Assembly: GCA_913061335.1 (NCBI GenBank)
Contig: CAJXTP010000185.1
Coordinates: 1 to 5,913 of the forward strand
DNA: 5,913 nt
Reading direction: 5' to 3'
From: an uncultured Loktanella sp.
Lineage (GTDB): Bacteria > Pseudomonadota > Alphaproteobacteria > Rhodobacterales > Rhodobacteraceae
The notes beneath the pieces are model-generated. The model did not search any database. It worked only from the letters and a program-made list of their open reading frames with translations, and was not told the origin of the DNA. The translations under genes and the position numbers were made by a program. This document shows, in pieces, positions 1 to 5,867 of the stretch (positions are counted from its first letter, which is position 1; each line of letters begins with the position of its first letter).

Positions 1-408
1 GTCTTTGACCAACCACGCCCAACCGGATCCAAACTGACCAACGCCAGCCGCAGAAAACTGCGACTTAAACTCGGCCACTGAGCCAAAGCTTTCGACCAAT
101 GCGGCTTCAAGCTCGGTCGGCATTGCATTGCCGTCCGGACCCATCATTTCCCAGAATTGGTTGTGGTTCCAAAGCTGGCTGATGTTGTTAAAGATACCGT
201 TCTGAGCGACTGAAGACGCGTCATACGTGCCCTTGATGATCTCTTCGAGGGATTTATCCGCCCACTGCGTACCTTCAATCGCCTTATTGCCATTGGTGAC
301 ATAAGCGTTGTGGTGCAGATCGTGGTGGAATTCGAGCGTTTCAGCGGACATGCCTTTGGATGCAAGTGCGTCGTGGGCATACGGCAGATCAGGAAGTTCA
401 AAAGCCAT
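1..408 (-). CDS. sodB: Iron-type superoxide dismutase, N-terminal 136 residues (3' end outside window)
   Basis: Converts two superoxide radicals to O2 and H2O2 in the cytoplasm. The reading frame starts MAFELPDLPYAHDAL, the classic opening of bacterial Fe/Mn SODs. The N-terminal helical domain is complete: EFHHDLHHNAYV supplies the first metal ligand His28, second-shell His32 and active-site Tyr36, and LWNHNQFW supplies the second ligand His82. Gln78, four residues before His82, sits where Fe-type SODs carry their active-site Gln (Mn types usually have Gly there and a Gln in the C-terminal domain), so I favour the iron form. The fragment ends after GSGWAWLVKD. The other two ligands (Asp and His of the DVWEHAYY-type motif) and roughly 60-65 residues lie outside the window, so metal choice and intactness cannot be fully judged. 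The start is set by family length and by a GA-rich ribosome site 6 nt upstream. It lies 73 bp beyond soxG on the same strand. Confidence 0.96.
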   Translation of the reverse strand, partial: MAFELPDLPYAHDALASKGMSAETLEFHHDLHHNAYVTNGNKAIEGTQWADKSLEEIIKGTYDASSVAQNGIFNNISQLWNHNQFWEMMGPDGNAMPTELEAALVESFGSVAEFKSQFSAAGVGQFGSGWAWLVKD

Positions 409-414
409 GATGTG

Positions 415-422
415 TCTCTCTC
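415..422 (-). promoter_or_regulatory. Ribosome binding site of sodB
   Basis: On the minus strand a GAGAGAGA run lies 6 nt before the sodB ATG (408). It is purine-rich but not a perfect AGGAGG. It supports the chosen start, which also matches the family N-terminus. Confidence 0.55.
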
Positions 423-448
423 TTGAAAAATTGCGGATTTCTTACCGC

Positions 449-478
449 TTTACATGTCATAAGTGGCACCAAGGTCAA
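449..478 (-). promoter_or_regulatory. Candidate sigma-70 promoter for sodB
   Basis: In the soxG-sodB spacer the minus strand reads TTGACC (478-473, five of six matches to the -35 consensus), an 18-nt spacer, then TGTAAA (454-449, four of six matches to the -10). This would give a leader of roughly 35 nt before the sodB ATG. A small GCGG/CCGC inverted repeat (433-448, 8-nt loop) lies at the predicted start of the leader. The -35 begins only 4 bp after the soxG stop codon. I infer that sodB can be transcribed separately from the sox genes; read-through is also possible because no terminator is visible in the spacer. Confidence 0.4.
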
Positions 479-481
479 GGG

Positions 482-1045
482 TCAGAAATGTCCGACGGCC
501 CCGCCCTTTGCAGCTGCGGCCAGCAATTTGAACGTATAATCGGCGACAGACCGGAAACAGATGATGGCAAACGTGTCGTCATCTTTCATCCAAAATGCGG
601 CGGCCACTTGGCCCAAGCGGGTCCGGCGGAAATCACCGGGTTGAAACGTTGATGGGTGCAGATCAACAGGGGCCGCTTTGGCCATAACCTCGCGTGAATA
701 CGTGCCCTCAACAAAGATAAGCGCCCGCGCATCAGACAGGTTTTCGGCCAAATAGTGCTGGCCTTTCAGTGCCTTGTCGATCTTGGCGATCGCATCTGCG
801 GTGTCCGCATGCGGCACAAGGATGAGCATTTCATCAGGCGACATCCACGCCAACGCGTTATCCCCGCTCATAGTGGCTTGACCCATTTTAGGAAACGCAG
901 CACCTGTCACGGCCTTGCAAACCGATTTCAGTTTCGCGTTCGACAAATCACCGCGAAGCGTGATCATACCTTGCAGACCACCTTCACGAACCGTGACTTC
1001 ACCCGGGGCGACTGCGCCCTGCAATGCACTGACAGCATTAGACAT
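482..1045 (-). CDS. soxG: Sarcosine oxidase, gamma subunit
   Basis: Smallest structural partner of the alpha subunit in heterotetrameric sarcosine oxidase. It has no known catalytic residues of its own and folds like part of the aminomethyltransferase (T-protein) family. The 187-residue product shows recognisable family segments: GDNALAWMSPDEMLILVP (about residues 61-78), LSDARALIFVEG (103-114) and VDLHPSTFQPGDFRRTRLGQ (127-146), and ends GGAVGHF. Length is typical for the family. The ATG at 1045 was chosen over an in-frame start at 1372 because the extension would be read out of frame through the soxA 3' end and has no family resemblance, and because GGGGAG lies 7 nt before the ATG. The first 8 bases overlap the soxA stop, implying translational coupling. 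Last gene of the sox group; sodB follows. Confidence 0.95.
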   Translation of the reverse strand: MSNAVSALQGAVAPGEVTVREGGLQGMITLRGDLSNAKLKSVCKAVTGAAFPKMGQATMSGDNALAWMSPDEMLILVPHADTADAIAKIDKALKGQHYLAENLSDARALIFVEGTYSREVMAKAAPVDLHPSTFQPGDFRRTRLGQVAAAFWMKDDDTFAIICFRSVADYTFKLLAAAAKGGAVGHF

Positions 1046-4000
1046 TTTGCTTCTCCCCGTCTTTGTCAAAGAACACCTGATCGACGATTTTGGCAGCGAC
1101 TGTGCCCCCGTCAATTTTGTTAAACTCAAGAACTTCACCCATCCGGTCTGGCCCATGTAGCACAAGACCCATGGCAATCCCGCGATCCATGTTGGCCGAA
1201 TAATAGGTCGATGTGACGCGGCCTTGGGTGTTGCGCTGGCCGTTGGCATTGACGCCGCCGGCAATTGCATAGGCACCGTCCGGCAACACGGACCCATCAA
1301 CAGTTTCCAAGCCCACCAGTTTCCAGCGGTTCGGATCAGCCATGTGCGACCGCGTATGCGCGCGCTTGCCAAGGTAGTCTTCTTTCTTTTTAGACAAGGC
1401 CCATTGCAGGTTCAAATCCTGCGGGATCACGGTCCCGTCGGTCTCGTCCCCGATCATGATAAAGCCCTTCTCGGCGCGCAAAATGTGCAAACATTCGGTG
1501 CCATAAGGCATGACGCCAAATTCAGCGCCAGCGTCCAGCAATGCATCCCAGAACGCACGGCCTTGGCTTGCTGGGACCGCAATTTCATAGGACAATTCGC
1601 CAGAGAAACTAATCCGGTAGGCCCGCGCATCAAAGCCACCAAGCGTGCCATCGCGCCACTGCATAAACGGCAGCGTTTCTTTGGACACGTCCATGCCGCC
1701 CAGCTTTTCCAACACCTTACGTGCATTCGGGCCAACAACGGCGATCTGCGCCAACTGCTCTGTCACGTTGGCGACGTAAACTTTTTGGTCCCACCATTCG
1801 CACTGCAGCCAGTCTTCCATCCAAGCATGGATACGCTCTGCGCCGCCCGTTGTGGTGTGGCAGAGCCATGTCTCGTCGTCGATGCGTGCAACCACGCCAT
1901 CATCTGATAAGAACCCGTTTTCAGTGCACATCAGGCCATAACGGCATTTGCCCACAGCCAGATTAGACATCATGTTCGTGTACATCATATCAAGGAATTT
2001 GCCCGCGTCGGCCCCCTTGACGATCAGCTTACCCAGCGTTGATGCGTCCAGCAGGCCAAGATTATCACGGGTGTTTTTCACTTCGCGGTTCACCGCATCA
2101 TGCACCGTCTCTCCGTCACGCAGGTATGTATAAGGACGACGCCACTGACCAACCGGTTCGTTGTCTGCACCGTTCTCATTTGACCAGTCAGACACCGGAG
2201 TCATGCGGATCGGCTGGAACTGCTCGTCACGCGCAGGGCCCGCAATAGAGGCCATTGATATCGGCGTATAAGGCGGGCGGAATGTGGTTGTGCCAACATT
2301 CGGAATATCCGCATTCAGCGCTTTAGAAAGGATCGCCAAACCGTTGATATTGCTCAACTTACCTTGGTCCGTCGCCATACCAAGCGTGGTATACCGCTTA
2401 GCGTGTTCGACGCTTTCAAAGCCTTCTTGCGCGGCCAGCTGCACGTCACTGACTTTCACGTCGTTCTGAAAATCGAGCCAAGACTTGGACCGCAATGCCT
2501 GCTTGGCGCCCTGCGGCATCAACCAGACCGGAGAGATCGGACCTTCGATCGCGTCTTCGCCGATTGGCGCGGTCCCAGATTTACCGGTGGCACCCGCAAT
2601 TTTTGCAGCAGCACGCCCAGCGGCAAAACCGTCGGCGATGCCTTCAGCGGTGAACAGATGGCCGTTGGCGATGCCTGCTGTGGTGACAAACCCCTGCCCG
2701 TCTGCACCAAGTGGTGGCAGGTCAGGATTGGGCCGGAACATCGCTTGGGCGTCGTCCCACACAAGTTTGCCGCCGCAATGCGACCACAGGTGCACAACTG
2801 GTGACCAGCCGCCCGACATAGCAACGCAATCACACGAAATCTCTTCTAATTCAGCGCCTTCGCCCGCTTGGGCGCAGATTCCAACGCCCGTGACGCGTTT
2901 GCCGCCTTTGACTTTGGCGATGCCTTTGCCCATTTCGACACGGATTCCCAAGGCGCGAGCCTCGTCAATTAGCTCGCCGTTTGCAGTGGTGCGCGCGTCG
3001 ATTATTGCTGGGATTTCCAAGCCAGCTTTTTTCAACGTAATTGCGGTGCGGTAGGCGTCGTCGTTGTTGGTGACGACCACAGTCCGGTCGCCCATTGAGA
3101 CGCCCCAGTTCACGACGTAATCGCGCACGGCGGCGGCCAAAACGACACCAGGAATATCGTTGCCAGCAAAGGAAAGAGGACGTTCAATTGCACCAGTTGC
3201 GGTTACGATTTGCTTGGCCCGAACACGCCACAGGCGGTGACGCGGCGAGTCTGTTTCGGGCGCATGATCAGTGATCCGCTCGTACGCCAGAACATAGCCG
3301 TGATCGTAGACGCCCGACCCTTGGGTCCGGTTACGAACGGTTACATTGTCCATGTTTTCAAGGCCTTGCAGTGTGCTTTTAACCCAATCTTCGGCAGGCA
3401 TACCGTCGACAGTTGGTTGGTCAACAACAGCGCGACCGCCCCAATGGGCGGTCTGCTCCACCAGCAACACACGCACGCCCGAACGACCCGCCGCAAGCGC
3501 CGCCGAAAGACCCGCAATACCACCGCCGACGATCATGACGTCGACGTTGATGTTGAAGTGTTCGTAGGTGTCTAGATCGCGGTCTTTGGGGGCTTTGCCT
3601 AGGCCTGCGGCGTGGCGGATAATTGGTTCATAGACGTGTTTCCAGAAGGGACGCGGGTAGATGAACATTTTGTAGTAGAAACCAGCCGGCATGAAGCGCG
3701 ACAGGTGCTTGTTTATGGCCCCAATATCGAAGTCGAGCGACGGCCAATGGTTCTGTGATTTGGAGGTCAAACCATCGAATAATTCAGTCGTTGTGACGCG
3801 CTGGTTTGGCTCGAATTTCGCGCCTTCACCGAGGTTTACAAGGCCGTTTGGTTCCTCTGCGCCGGACGCCAAAACGCCGCGTGGACGGTGGTATTTAAAC
3901 GAGCGTCCCATCAGCATTTGATCGTTAGCAAGCAGGGCTGAGGCGAGGGTATCGCCCTCAAAGCCCGACAGGTTTTTACCATTAAAGGTAAAGGATACCG

Positions 4001-4049
4001 CTTTGTTTTTGTTAACTAAACGGCCAGTATTGGCAAGACGTGTGCTCAT
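1038..4049 (-). CDS. soxA: Sarcosine oxidase, alpha subunit
   Basis: Large subunit of the cytoplasmic TSOX complex: it binds NAD+, shares the FMN site with beta, and carries the folate-binding domain that turns the methyl carbon of sarcosine into 5,10-methylene-THF. The 1003 residues are full length. Residues ~17-105 form a 2Fe-2S-ferredoxin-like domain (AEEPNGLVNLGEG) with no cysteine, so no cluster is expected, as in other TSOX alpha chains. A dinucleotide fold starts at VDVMIVGGGIAGLSAAL (169-185, GGGIAG 175-180), with TATGAIERPL (283-292) later in the oxidoreductase half. From ~608 comes the GCV_T/aminomethyltransferase domain, with SDDG (715-718) aligning with the folate-binding Asp region of T-protein, ECLHILRAEKGFIMIGDE (852-869), and a C-terminal barrel (~906-997). 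The start at 4049 is preferred over 4070: it begins MSTRLANTGR as in relatives, makes an ATGA overlap with the soxD stop and has GGGGAG 7 nt upstream. No frameshift or missing segment is seen. Confidence 0.97.
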   Translation of the reverse strand: MSTRLANTGRLVNKNKAVSFTFNGKNLSGFEGDTLASALLANDQMLMGRSFKYHRPRGVLASGAEEPNGLVNLGEGAKFEPNQRVTTTELFDGLTSKSQNHWPSLDFDIGAINKHLSRFMPAGFYYKMFIYPRPFWKHVYEPIIRHAAGLGKAPKDRDLDTYEHFNINVDVMIVGGGIAGLSAALAAGRSGVRVLLVEQTAHWGGRAVVDQPTVDGMPAEDWVKSTLQGLENMDNVTVRNRTQGSGVYDHGYVLAYERITDHAPETDSPRHRLWRVRAKQIVTATGAIERPLSFAGNDIPGVVLAAAVRDYVVNWGVSMGDRTVVVTNNDDAYRTAITLKKAGLEIPAIIDARTTANGELIDEARALGIRVEMGKGIAKVKGGKRVTGVGICAQAGEGAELEEISCDCVAMSGGWSPVVHLWSHCGGKLVWDDAQAMFRPNPDLPPLGADGQGFVTTAGIANGHLFTAEGIADGFAAGRAAAKIAGATGKSGTAPIGEDAIEGPISPVWLMPQGAKQALRSKSWLDFQNDVKVSDVQLAAQEGFESVEHAKRYTTLGMATDQGKLSNINGLAILSKALNADIPNVGTTTFRPPYTPISMASIAGPARDEQFQPIRMTPVSDWSNENGADNEPVGQWRRPYTYLRDGETVHDAVNREVKNTRDNLGLLDASTLGKLIVKGADAGKFLDMMYTNMMSNLAVGKCRYGLMCTENGFLSDDGVVARIDDETWLCHTTTGGAERIHAWMEDWLQCEWWDQKVYVANVTEQLAQIAVVGPNARKVLEKLGGMDVSKETLPFMQWRDGTLGGFDARAYRISFSGELSYEIAVPASQGRAFWDALLDAGAEFGVMPYGTECLHILRAEKGFIMIGDETDGTVIPQDLNLQWALSKKKEDYLGKRAHTRSHMADPNRWKLVGLETVDGSVLPDGAYAIAGGVNANGQRNTQGRVTSTYYSANMDRGIAMGLVLHGPDRMGEVLEFNKIDGGTVAAKIVDQVFFDKDGEKQNV
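1053..1058 (-). promoter_or_regulatory. Ribosome binding site of soxG, inside the soxA 3' end
   Basis: GGGGAG on the minus strand, 7 nt before the soxG ATG and within the last codons of soxA. The identical hexamer at identical spacing precedes soxA. It decides the soxG start against the longer in-frame option. Confidence 0.7.
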
Positions 4050-4375
4050 GAGAAATCTCCCCACGACCAACCGGGTCGCGCAGCTGTGATTGTGTCTTTG
4101 ATCGCTTGCGGTGGCTCAAGCGTTTGGGCGGAGTATGTGCCGAAAACTTGCAGCGTCGCGGTGCAGCGGGCTGCGTGGAAAAACTTGCCGCAACCATAGA
4201 TGTGGCGCCAGCGTTCAAAGTGCACGCCTTTTGGGTTTTGGCGCTGGAACAAGTAGTCGTGGAATTCGTCATCGCTGGAACCGGGACCATGGCGTTTCAG
4301 GTGGGCTTCACCCTCGCCGTGCAGATCGGTTTCGTCGGCGTCCACGCCGCAGTATGGGCAGTTTAAGGTCAGCAT
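4046..4375 (-). CDS. soxD: Sarcosine oxidase, delta subunit
   Basis: Small zinc-binding subunit of heterotetrameric sarcosine oxidase, bound to alpha. The 109-residue product begins MLTLNCPYCGVDADETD and includes HFERWRHIYGCGKFFHAARC. Cys6 and Cys9 of CPYCG, with His58 and Cys62 of the RHIYGCGKFF segment, match the C-x2-C...H-x3-C zinc site known for TSOX delta subunits. The conserved GEGEAHLKRHGPGSSDDEF block (residues 20-38) is also present. Length is typical (about 90-110). Its TGA overlaps the soxA ATG by four bases (ATGA), so soxA is probably translated by terminating or re-initiating ribosomes. A GGGGG ribosome site (4382-4386) lies 6 nt before the start. Unusually, 298 bp separate it from the soxB stop, and that gap holds a plus-strand gene and repeats. 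Confidence 0.95.
   Translation of the reverse strand: MLTLNCPYCGVDADETDLHGEGEAHLKRHGPGSSDDEFHDYLFQRQNPKGVHFERWRHIYGCGKFFHAARCTATLQVFGTYSAQTLEPPQAIKDTITAARPGWSWGDFS
4057..4062 (-). promoter_or_regulatory. Ribosome binding site of soxA, inside the soxD 3' end
   Basis: GGGGAG on the minus strand, 7 nt before the ATG at 4049, lying within the final codons of soxD. It supports the shorter soxA start, because no comparable site precedes the in-frame upstream start at 4070. Confidence 0.7.
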
Positions 4376-4391
4376 ATTGCACCCCCAGAAA

Positions 4392-4409
4392 ACACCAATT
4401 TTGTGGTGT
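4392..4409. repeat. Perfect inverted repeat ACACCA-N6-TGGTGT upstream of soxD
   Basis: Two 6-base arms (4392-4397 and 4404-4409) around an ATTTTG loop, 16 bp upstream of the soxD start. Read toward soxD the stem is followed by TTTTC, so it could be a weak hairpin/attenuator in the soxB-soxD transcript. Equally it could be an operator for a dimeric regulator. The stem is short for an efficient terminator. Confidence 0.5.
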
Positions 4410-4416
4410 ATTTATT

Positions 4417-4443
4417 GCATAAGTTTTGCATAAGTTTTGCATA
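4417..4443. repeat. 11-bp tandem direct repeat (GCATAAGTTTT), two and a half copies
   Basis: GCATAAGTTTT occurs at 4417-4427 and again at 4428-4438, followed by a partial copy GCATA at 4439-4443. On the minus strand the unit reads AAAACTTATGC. The period is close to one helical turn, so bound proteins would sit on the same face of the DNA. The repeat is AT-rich in a GC-rich neighbourhood and lies in the divergent region between soxD and the plus-strand small gene, about 40 bp before each start. A regulator-binding array is my inference; no known motif is recognised. Confidence 0.75.
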
Positions 4444-4450
4444 TGTCACA

Positions 4451-4479
4451 TTGCGCGGCGCGGTTTGCGCCCCTACGTT
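4451..4479 (+). promoter_or_regulatory. Weak candidate promoter of the small plus-strand gene
   Basis: TTGCGC (4451-4456), a 17-nt spacer and TACGTT (4474-4479) have correct promoter spacing but only about three of six consensus matches each. If used, transcription would begin at or very near the ATG at 4486, giving a leaderless mRNA, which fits the absence of a Shine-Dalgarno site. The spacer contains a perfect GGCGC-GGTTT-GCGCC hairpin (4457-4471), and the -10 is embedded in the palindrome CCTA-CGT-TAGG (4472-4482). Confidence 0.25.
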
Positions 4480-4485
4480 AGGTAT

Positions 4486-4677
4486 ATGACTTGGTTTTAC
4501 ATCATTGTTGGCGGCTTGTTCGCCCTTGGCAGCGGCATCGCGATTTACGAGCTGCGCCGTGGCCGTCCGTTTACCATTGAGCAAGTCGATGATGACCCCG
4601 AAACCGAGGCCACCCGCGAGCAGACCCGCATTGGGGACGCGATCAAGAACCGGACGAATTTGGATCTGATGCATTAG
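4486..4677 (+). CDS. Small single-span membrane protein, unknown function, antisense within the sox operon
   Basis: I do not recognise this 63-residue protein. It begins MTWFYIIVGGLFALGSGIAI: residues ~4-21 form one hydrophobic, glycine-rich helix (G9, G10, G15, G17), directly followed by a basic ELRRGR segment, which by the positive-inside rule puts the C-terminus in the cytoplasm. The tail (residues ~28-63) is hydrophilic, first acidic (FTIEQVDDDPETEATREQ), then ends NRTNLDLMH. It is probably real because codon third positions are GC-rich in this frame, helix-plus-tail organisation is coherent, and it fills a gap that otherwise has no gene. The ATG at 4486 is preferred to a TTG at 4426, because the extra 20 residues are encoded by the tandem repeat region and are rich in Cys/Arg. 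No good ribosome site is seen (only AGG 3 nt upstream), so leaderless translation is possible. Its TAG overlaps the soxB TAA tail to tail. Confidence 0.6.
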   Translation: MTWFYIIVGGLFALGSGIAIYELRRGRPFTIEQVDDDPETEATREQTRIGDAIKNRTNLDLMH

Positions 4678-5867
4678 TGCGCCACCCCTGCTGCGACGGA
4701 TTCGTCGATGAATTTGCCTTCGCGGAAGCGGAACATGTTGAATTCTTCGGTGAGCGGCGATTGGCCTTTGGCCATCAGTTCGGCCATGGCCCAACCTGAT
4801 CCGGGGATTGCCTTAAATCCGCCTGTGCCCCAGCCGCAGTTCACAAAGATGCCCTCGACGGGTGTTTTGGACAGGATCGGGGAACGGTCGCCAGTGACAT
4901 CGACGATGCCGCCCCATTGGCGCAGCATTTTCAGGCGTGCGATCATTGGGAAGGTTTCGACCAATGCGCGCACTGTTTCCTCGATGTGGTGGAACGATCC
5001 GCGCTGGGTGTAGTTGTTATAACCGTCGGTGCCGCCGCCGATGACCATTTCGCCCTTATCGGATTGCGACATGTAGCCGTGCACGGTGTTGGCCATCACG
5101 ACCACGTCCATGCAGGGTTTGATCGGCTCTGATACCAGCGCCTGAAGCGACACGGATTCCATTGGCAGACGGAAGCCTGCTTTTTCGGCCAGCACAGATG
5201 CGTGACCTGCCACGACCATGCCGAGTTTATCGCAATCAATCGGCCCTTTTGAGGTGTCGACGCCAACGACTTTGCCCGCCGATGTGCGCACGCCGGTGAC
5301 TTCGCATTGTTGGATCACGTCCATGCCCATGTCCGAGCAGGCCCGCGCATAACCCCAAGCAACCGCATCGTGGCGCGCTGTGCCACCGCGTGCTTGCCAT
5401 AGACCGCCAAGGACCGGATAGCGCGGCCCGTCGATGTTCATGATTGGCACGAGTTCTTTTACCCGCGCAGGGCTGATCCATTCGGTGGTCACGCCTTGCA
5501 GAGCGTTTGCATGTGCTGTGCGCTTGTAGCCGCGAATTTCGGCTTGGGTCTGCGCCAGCATGATCACGCCGCGCGGCGAGAACATAACGTTATAGTTCAG
5601 GTCTTGCGACATGGTTTCATAGAGCGAGCGGGATTTTTCGTAGATCGCCGCTGACGGGTCTTGCAGGTAGTTGGACCGGATGATGGTCGTGTTGCGCCCC
5701 GTGTTGCCCCCACCAAGCCAGCCTTTTTCCAAGATCGCCACATTGGTGATCCCGAAGTTTTTACCAAGGTAATAAGCTGTTGCCAGCCCGTGCCCGCCTG
5801 CGCCGACGATGATTGCGTCATATTTCTTTTTCGGCTGGGTCGGTTTGGCCCAAGCGCGGTTCCACCC
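4674..5867 (-). CDS. soxB: Sarcosine oxidase, beta subunit (5' end missing)
   Basis: Catalytic flavoprotein subunit of TSOX: oxidises sarcosine at a non-covalent FAD and passes electrons to an FMN covalently held by a histidine, where O2 is reduced to H2O2. 397 residues are present, starting GWNRAWAKPTQPKKKYD. An FAD-binding Rossmann motif follows at YDAIIVGAGGHGLATAYYLG (fragment residues 16-35, GAGGHG 22-27), then LEKGWLGGGNTGRNTTIIRS (46-65). QARGGTARHDAVAWG (158-172) contains His166, my candidate for the covalent FMN attachment site by family similarity. GDRSPILSKTP (326-336) and CGWGTGGFKAIPGSG (344-358) are the C-terminal DAO-family flavin and substrate region. Full-length homologues are about 416 residues, so roughly 20 N-terminal codons and the start are lost. 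The reading frame continues into the adjoining adapter and would falsely begin MYKRQ; those residues are not part of the protein. First sox gene of the block. Confidence 0.96.
   Translation of the reverse strand, partial: GWNRAWAKPTQPKKKYDAIIVGAGGHGLATAYYLGKNFGITNVAILEKGWLGGGNTGRNTTIIRSNYLQDPSAAIYEKSRSLYETMSQDLNYNVMFSPRGVIMLAQTQAEIRGYKRTAHANALQGVTTEWISPARVKELVPIMNIDGPRYPVLGGLWQARGGTARHDAVAWGYARACSDMGMDVIQQCEVTGVRTSAGKVVGVDTSKGPIDCDKLGMVVAGHASVLAEKAGFRLPMESVSLQALVSEPIKPCMDVVVMANTVHGYMSQSDKGEMVIGGGTDGYNNYTQRGSFHHIEETVRALVETFPMIARLKMLRQWGGIVDVTGDRSPILSKTPVEGIFVNCGWGTGGFKAIPGSGWAMAELMAKGQSPLTEEFNMFRFREGKFIDESVAAGVAH

Noticed and set aside
482..652. End of a plus-strand ORF from 308, including a CxC motif (SDGPALCSCGQQF), a possible small protein
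   Set aside because: It lies opposite soxG and the sodB start, both of which are secure genes; the CSC motif is fortuitous.
1046..1372. Extension of SoxG to a 296-residue protein, possibly a fusion
   Set aside because: The added 109 residues are an out-of-frame reading of the soxA 3' end with no family similarity.
1224..1907. Plus-strand 227-codon ORF opposite soxA, and similar ones at 2485-3054 and 2364-2804
   Set aside because: These are shadow frames on the complement of a well-supported coding gene, with unusual composition and no domain.
4050..4070. Longer SoxA start adding MVVGRFL
   Set aside because: Family N-termini begin at MSTRLANTGR or similar; the shorter start has the GGGGAG site at proper spacing and the ATGA coupling.
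4392..4415. Rho-independent terminator between soxB and soxD
   Set aside because: The stem is only six pairs with a six-base loop and a four-T run, too weak to call; kept as an inverted repeat.
4417..4443. CRISPR array or transposon end repeats
   Set aside because: The units are 11 bp, directly abutting with no spacers, and there are no cas genes, transposase or target duplications.
4426..4485. Upstream TTG start for the small plus-strand gene (20 extra residues)
   Set aside because: The extension is encoded by the repeat/operator-like DNA, begins with a rare start codon and breaks the otherwise clean N-terminal membrane helix.
4369..4794. Minus-strand 141-codon ORF covering the soxB-soxD gap
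   Set aside because: It is out of frame with the soxB 3' end, is Arg/His-rich like a shadow frame, has no recognisable domain, and overlaps the start of soxD. The opposite-strand ORF explains the gap better.
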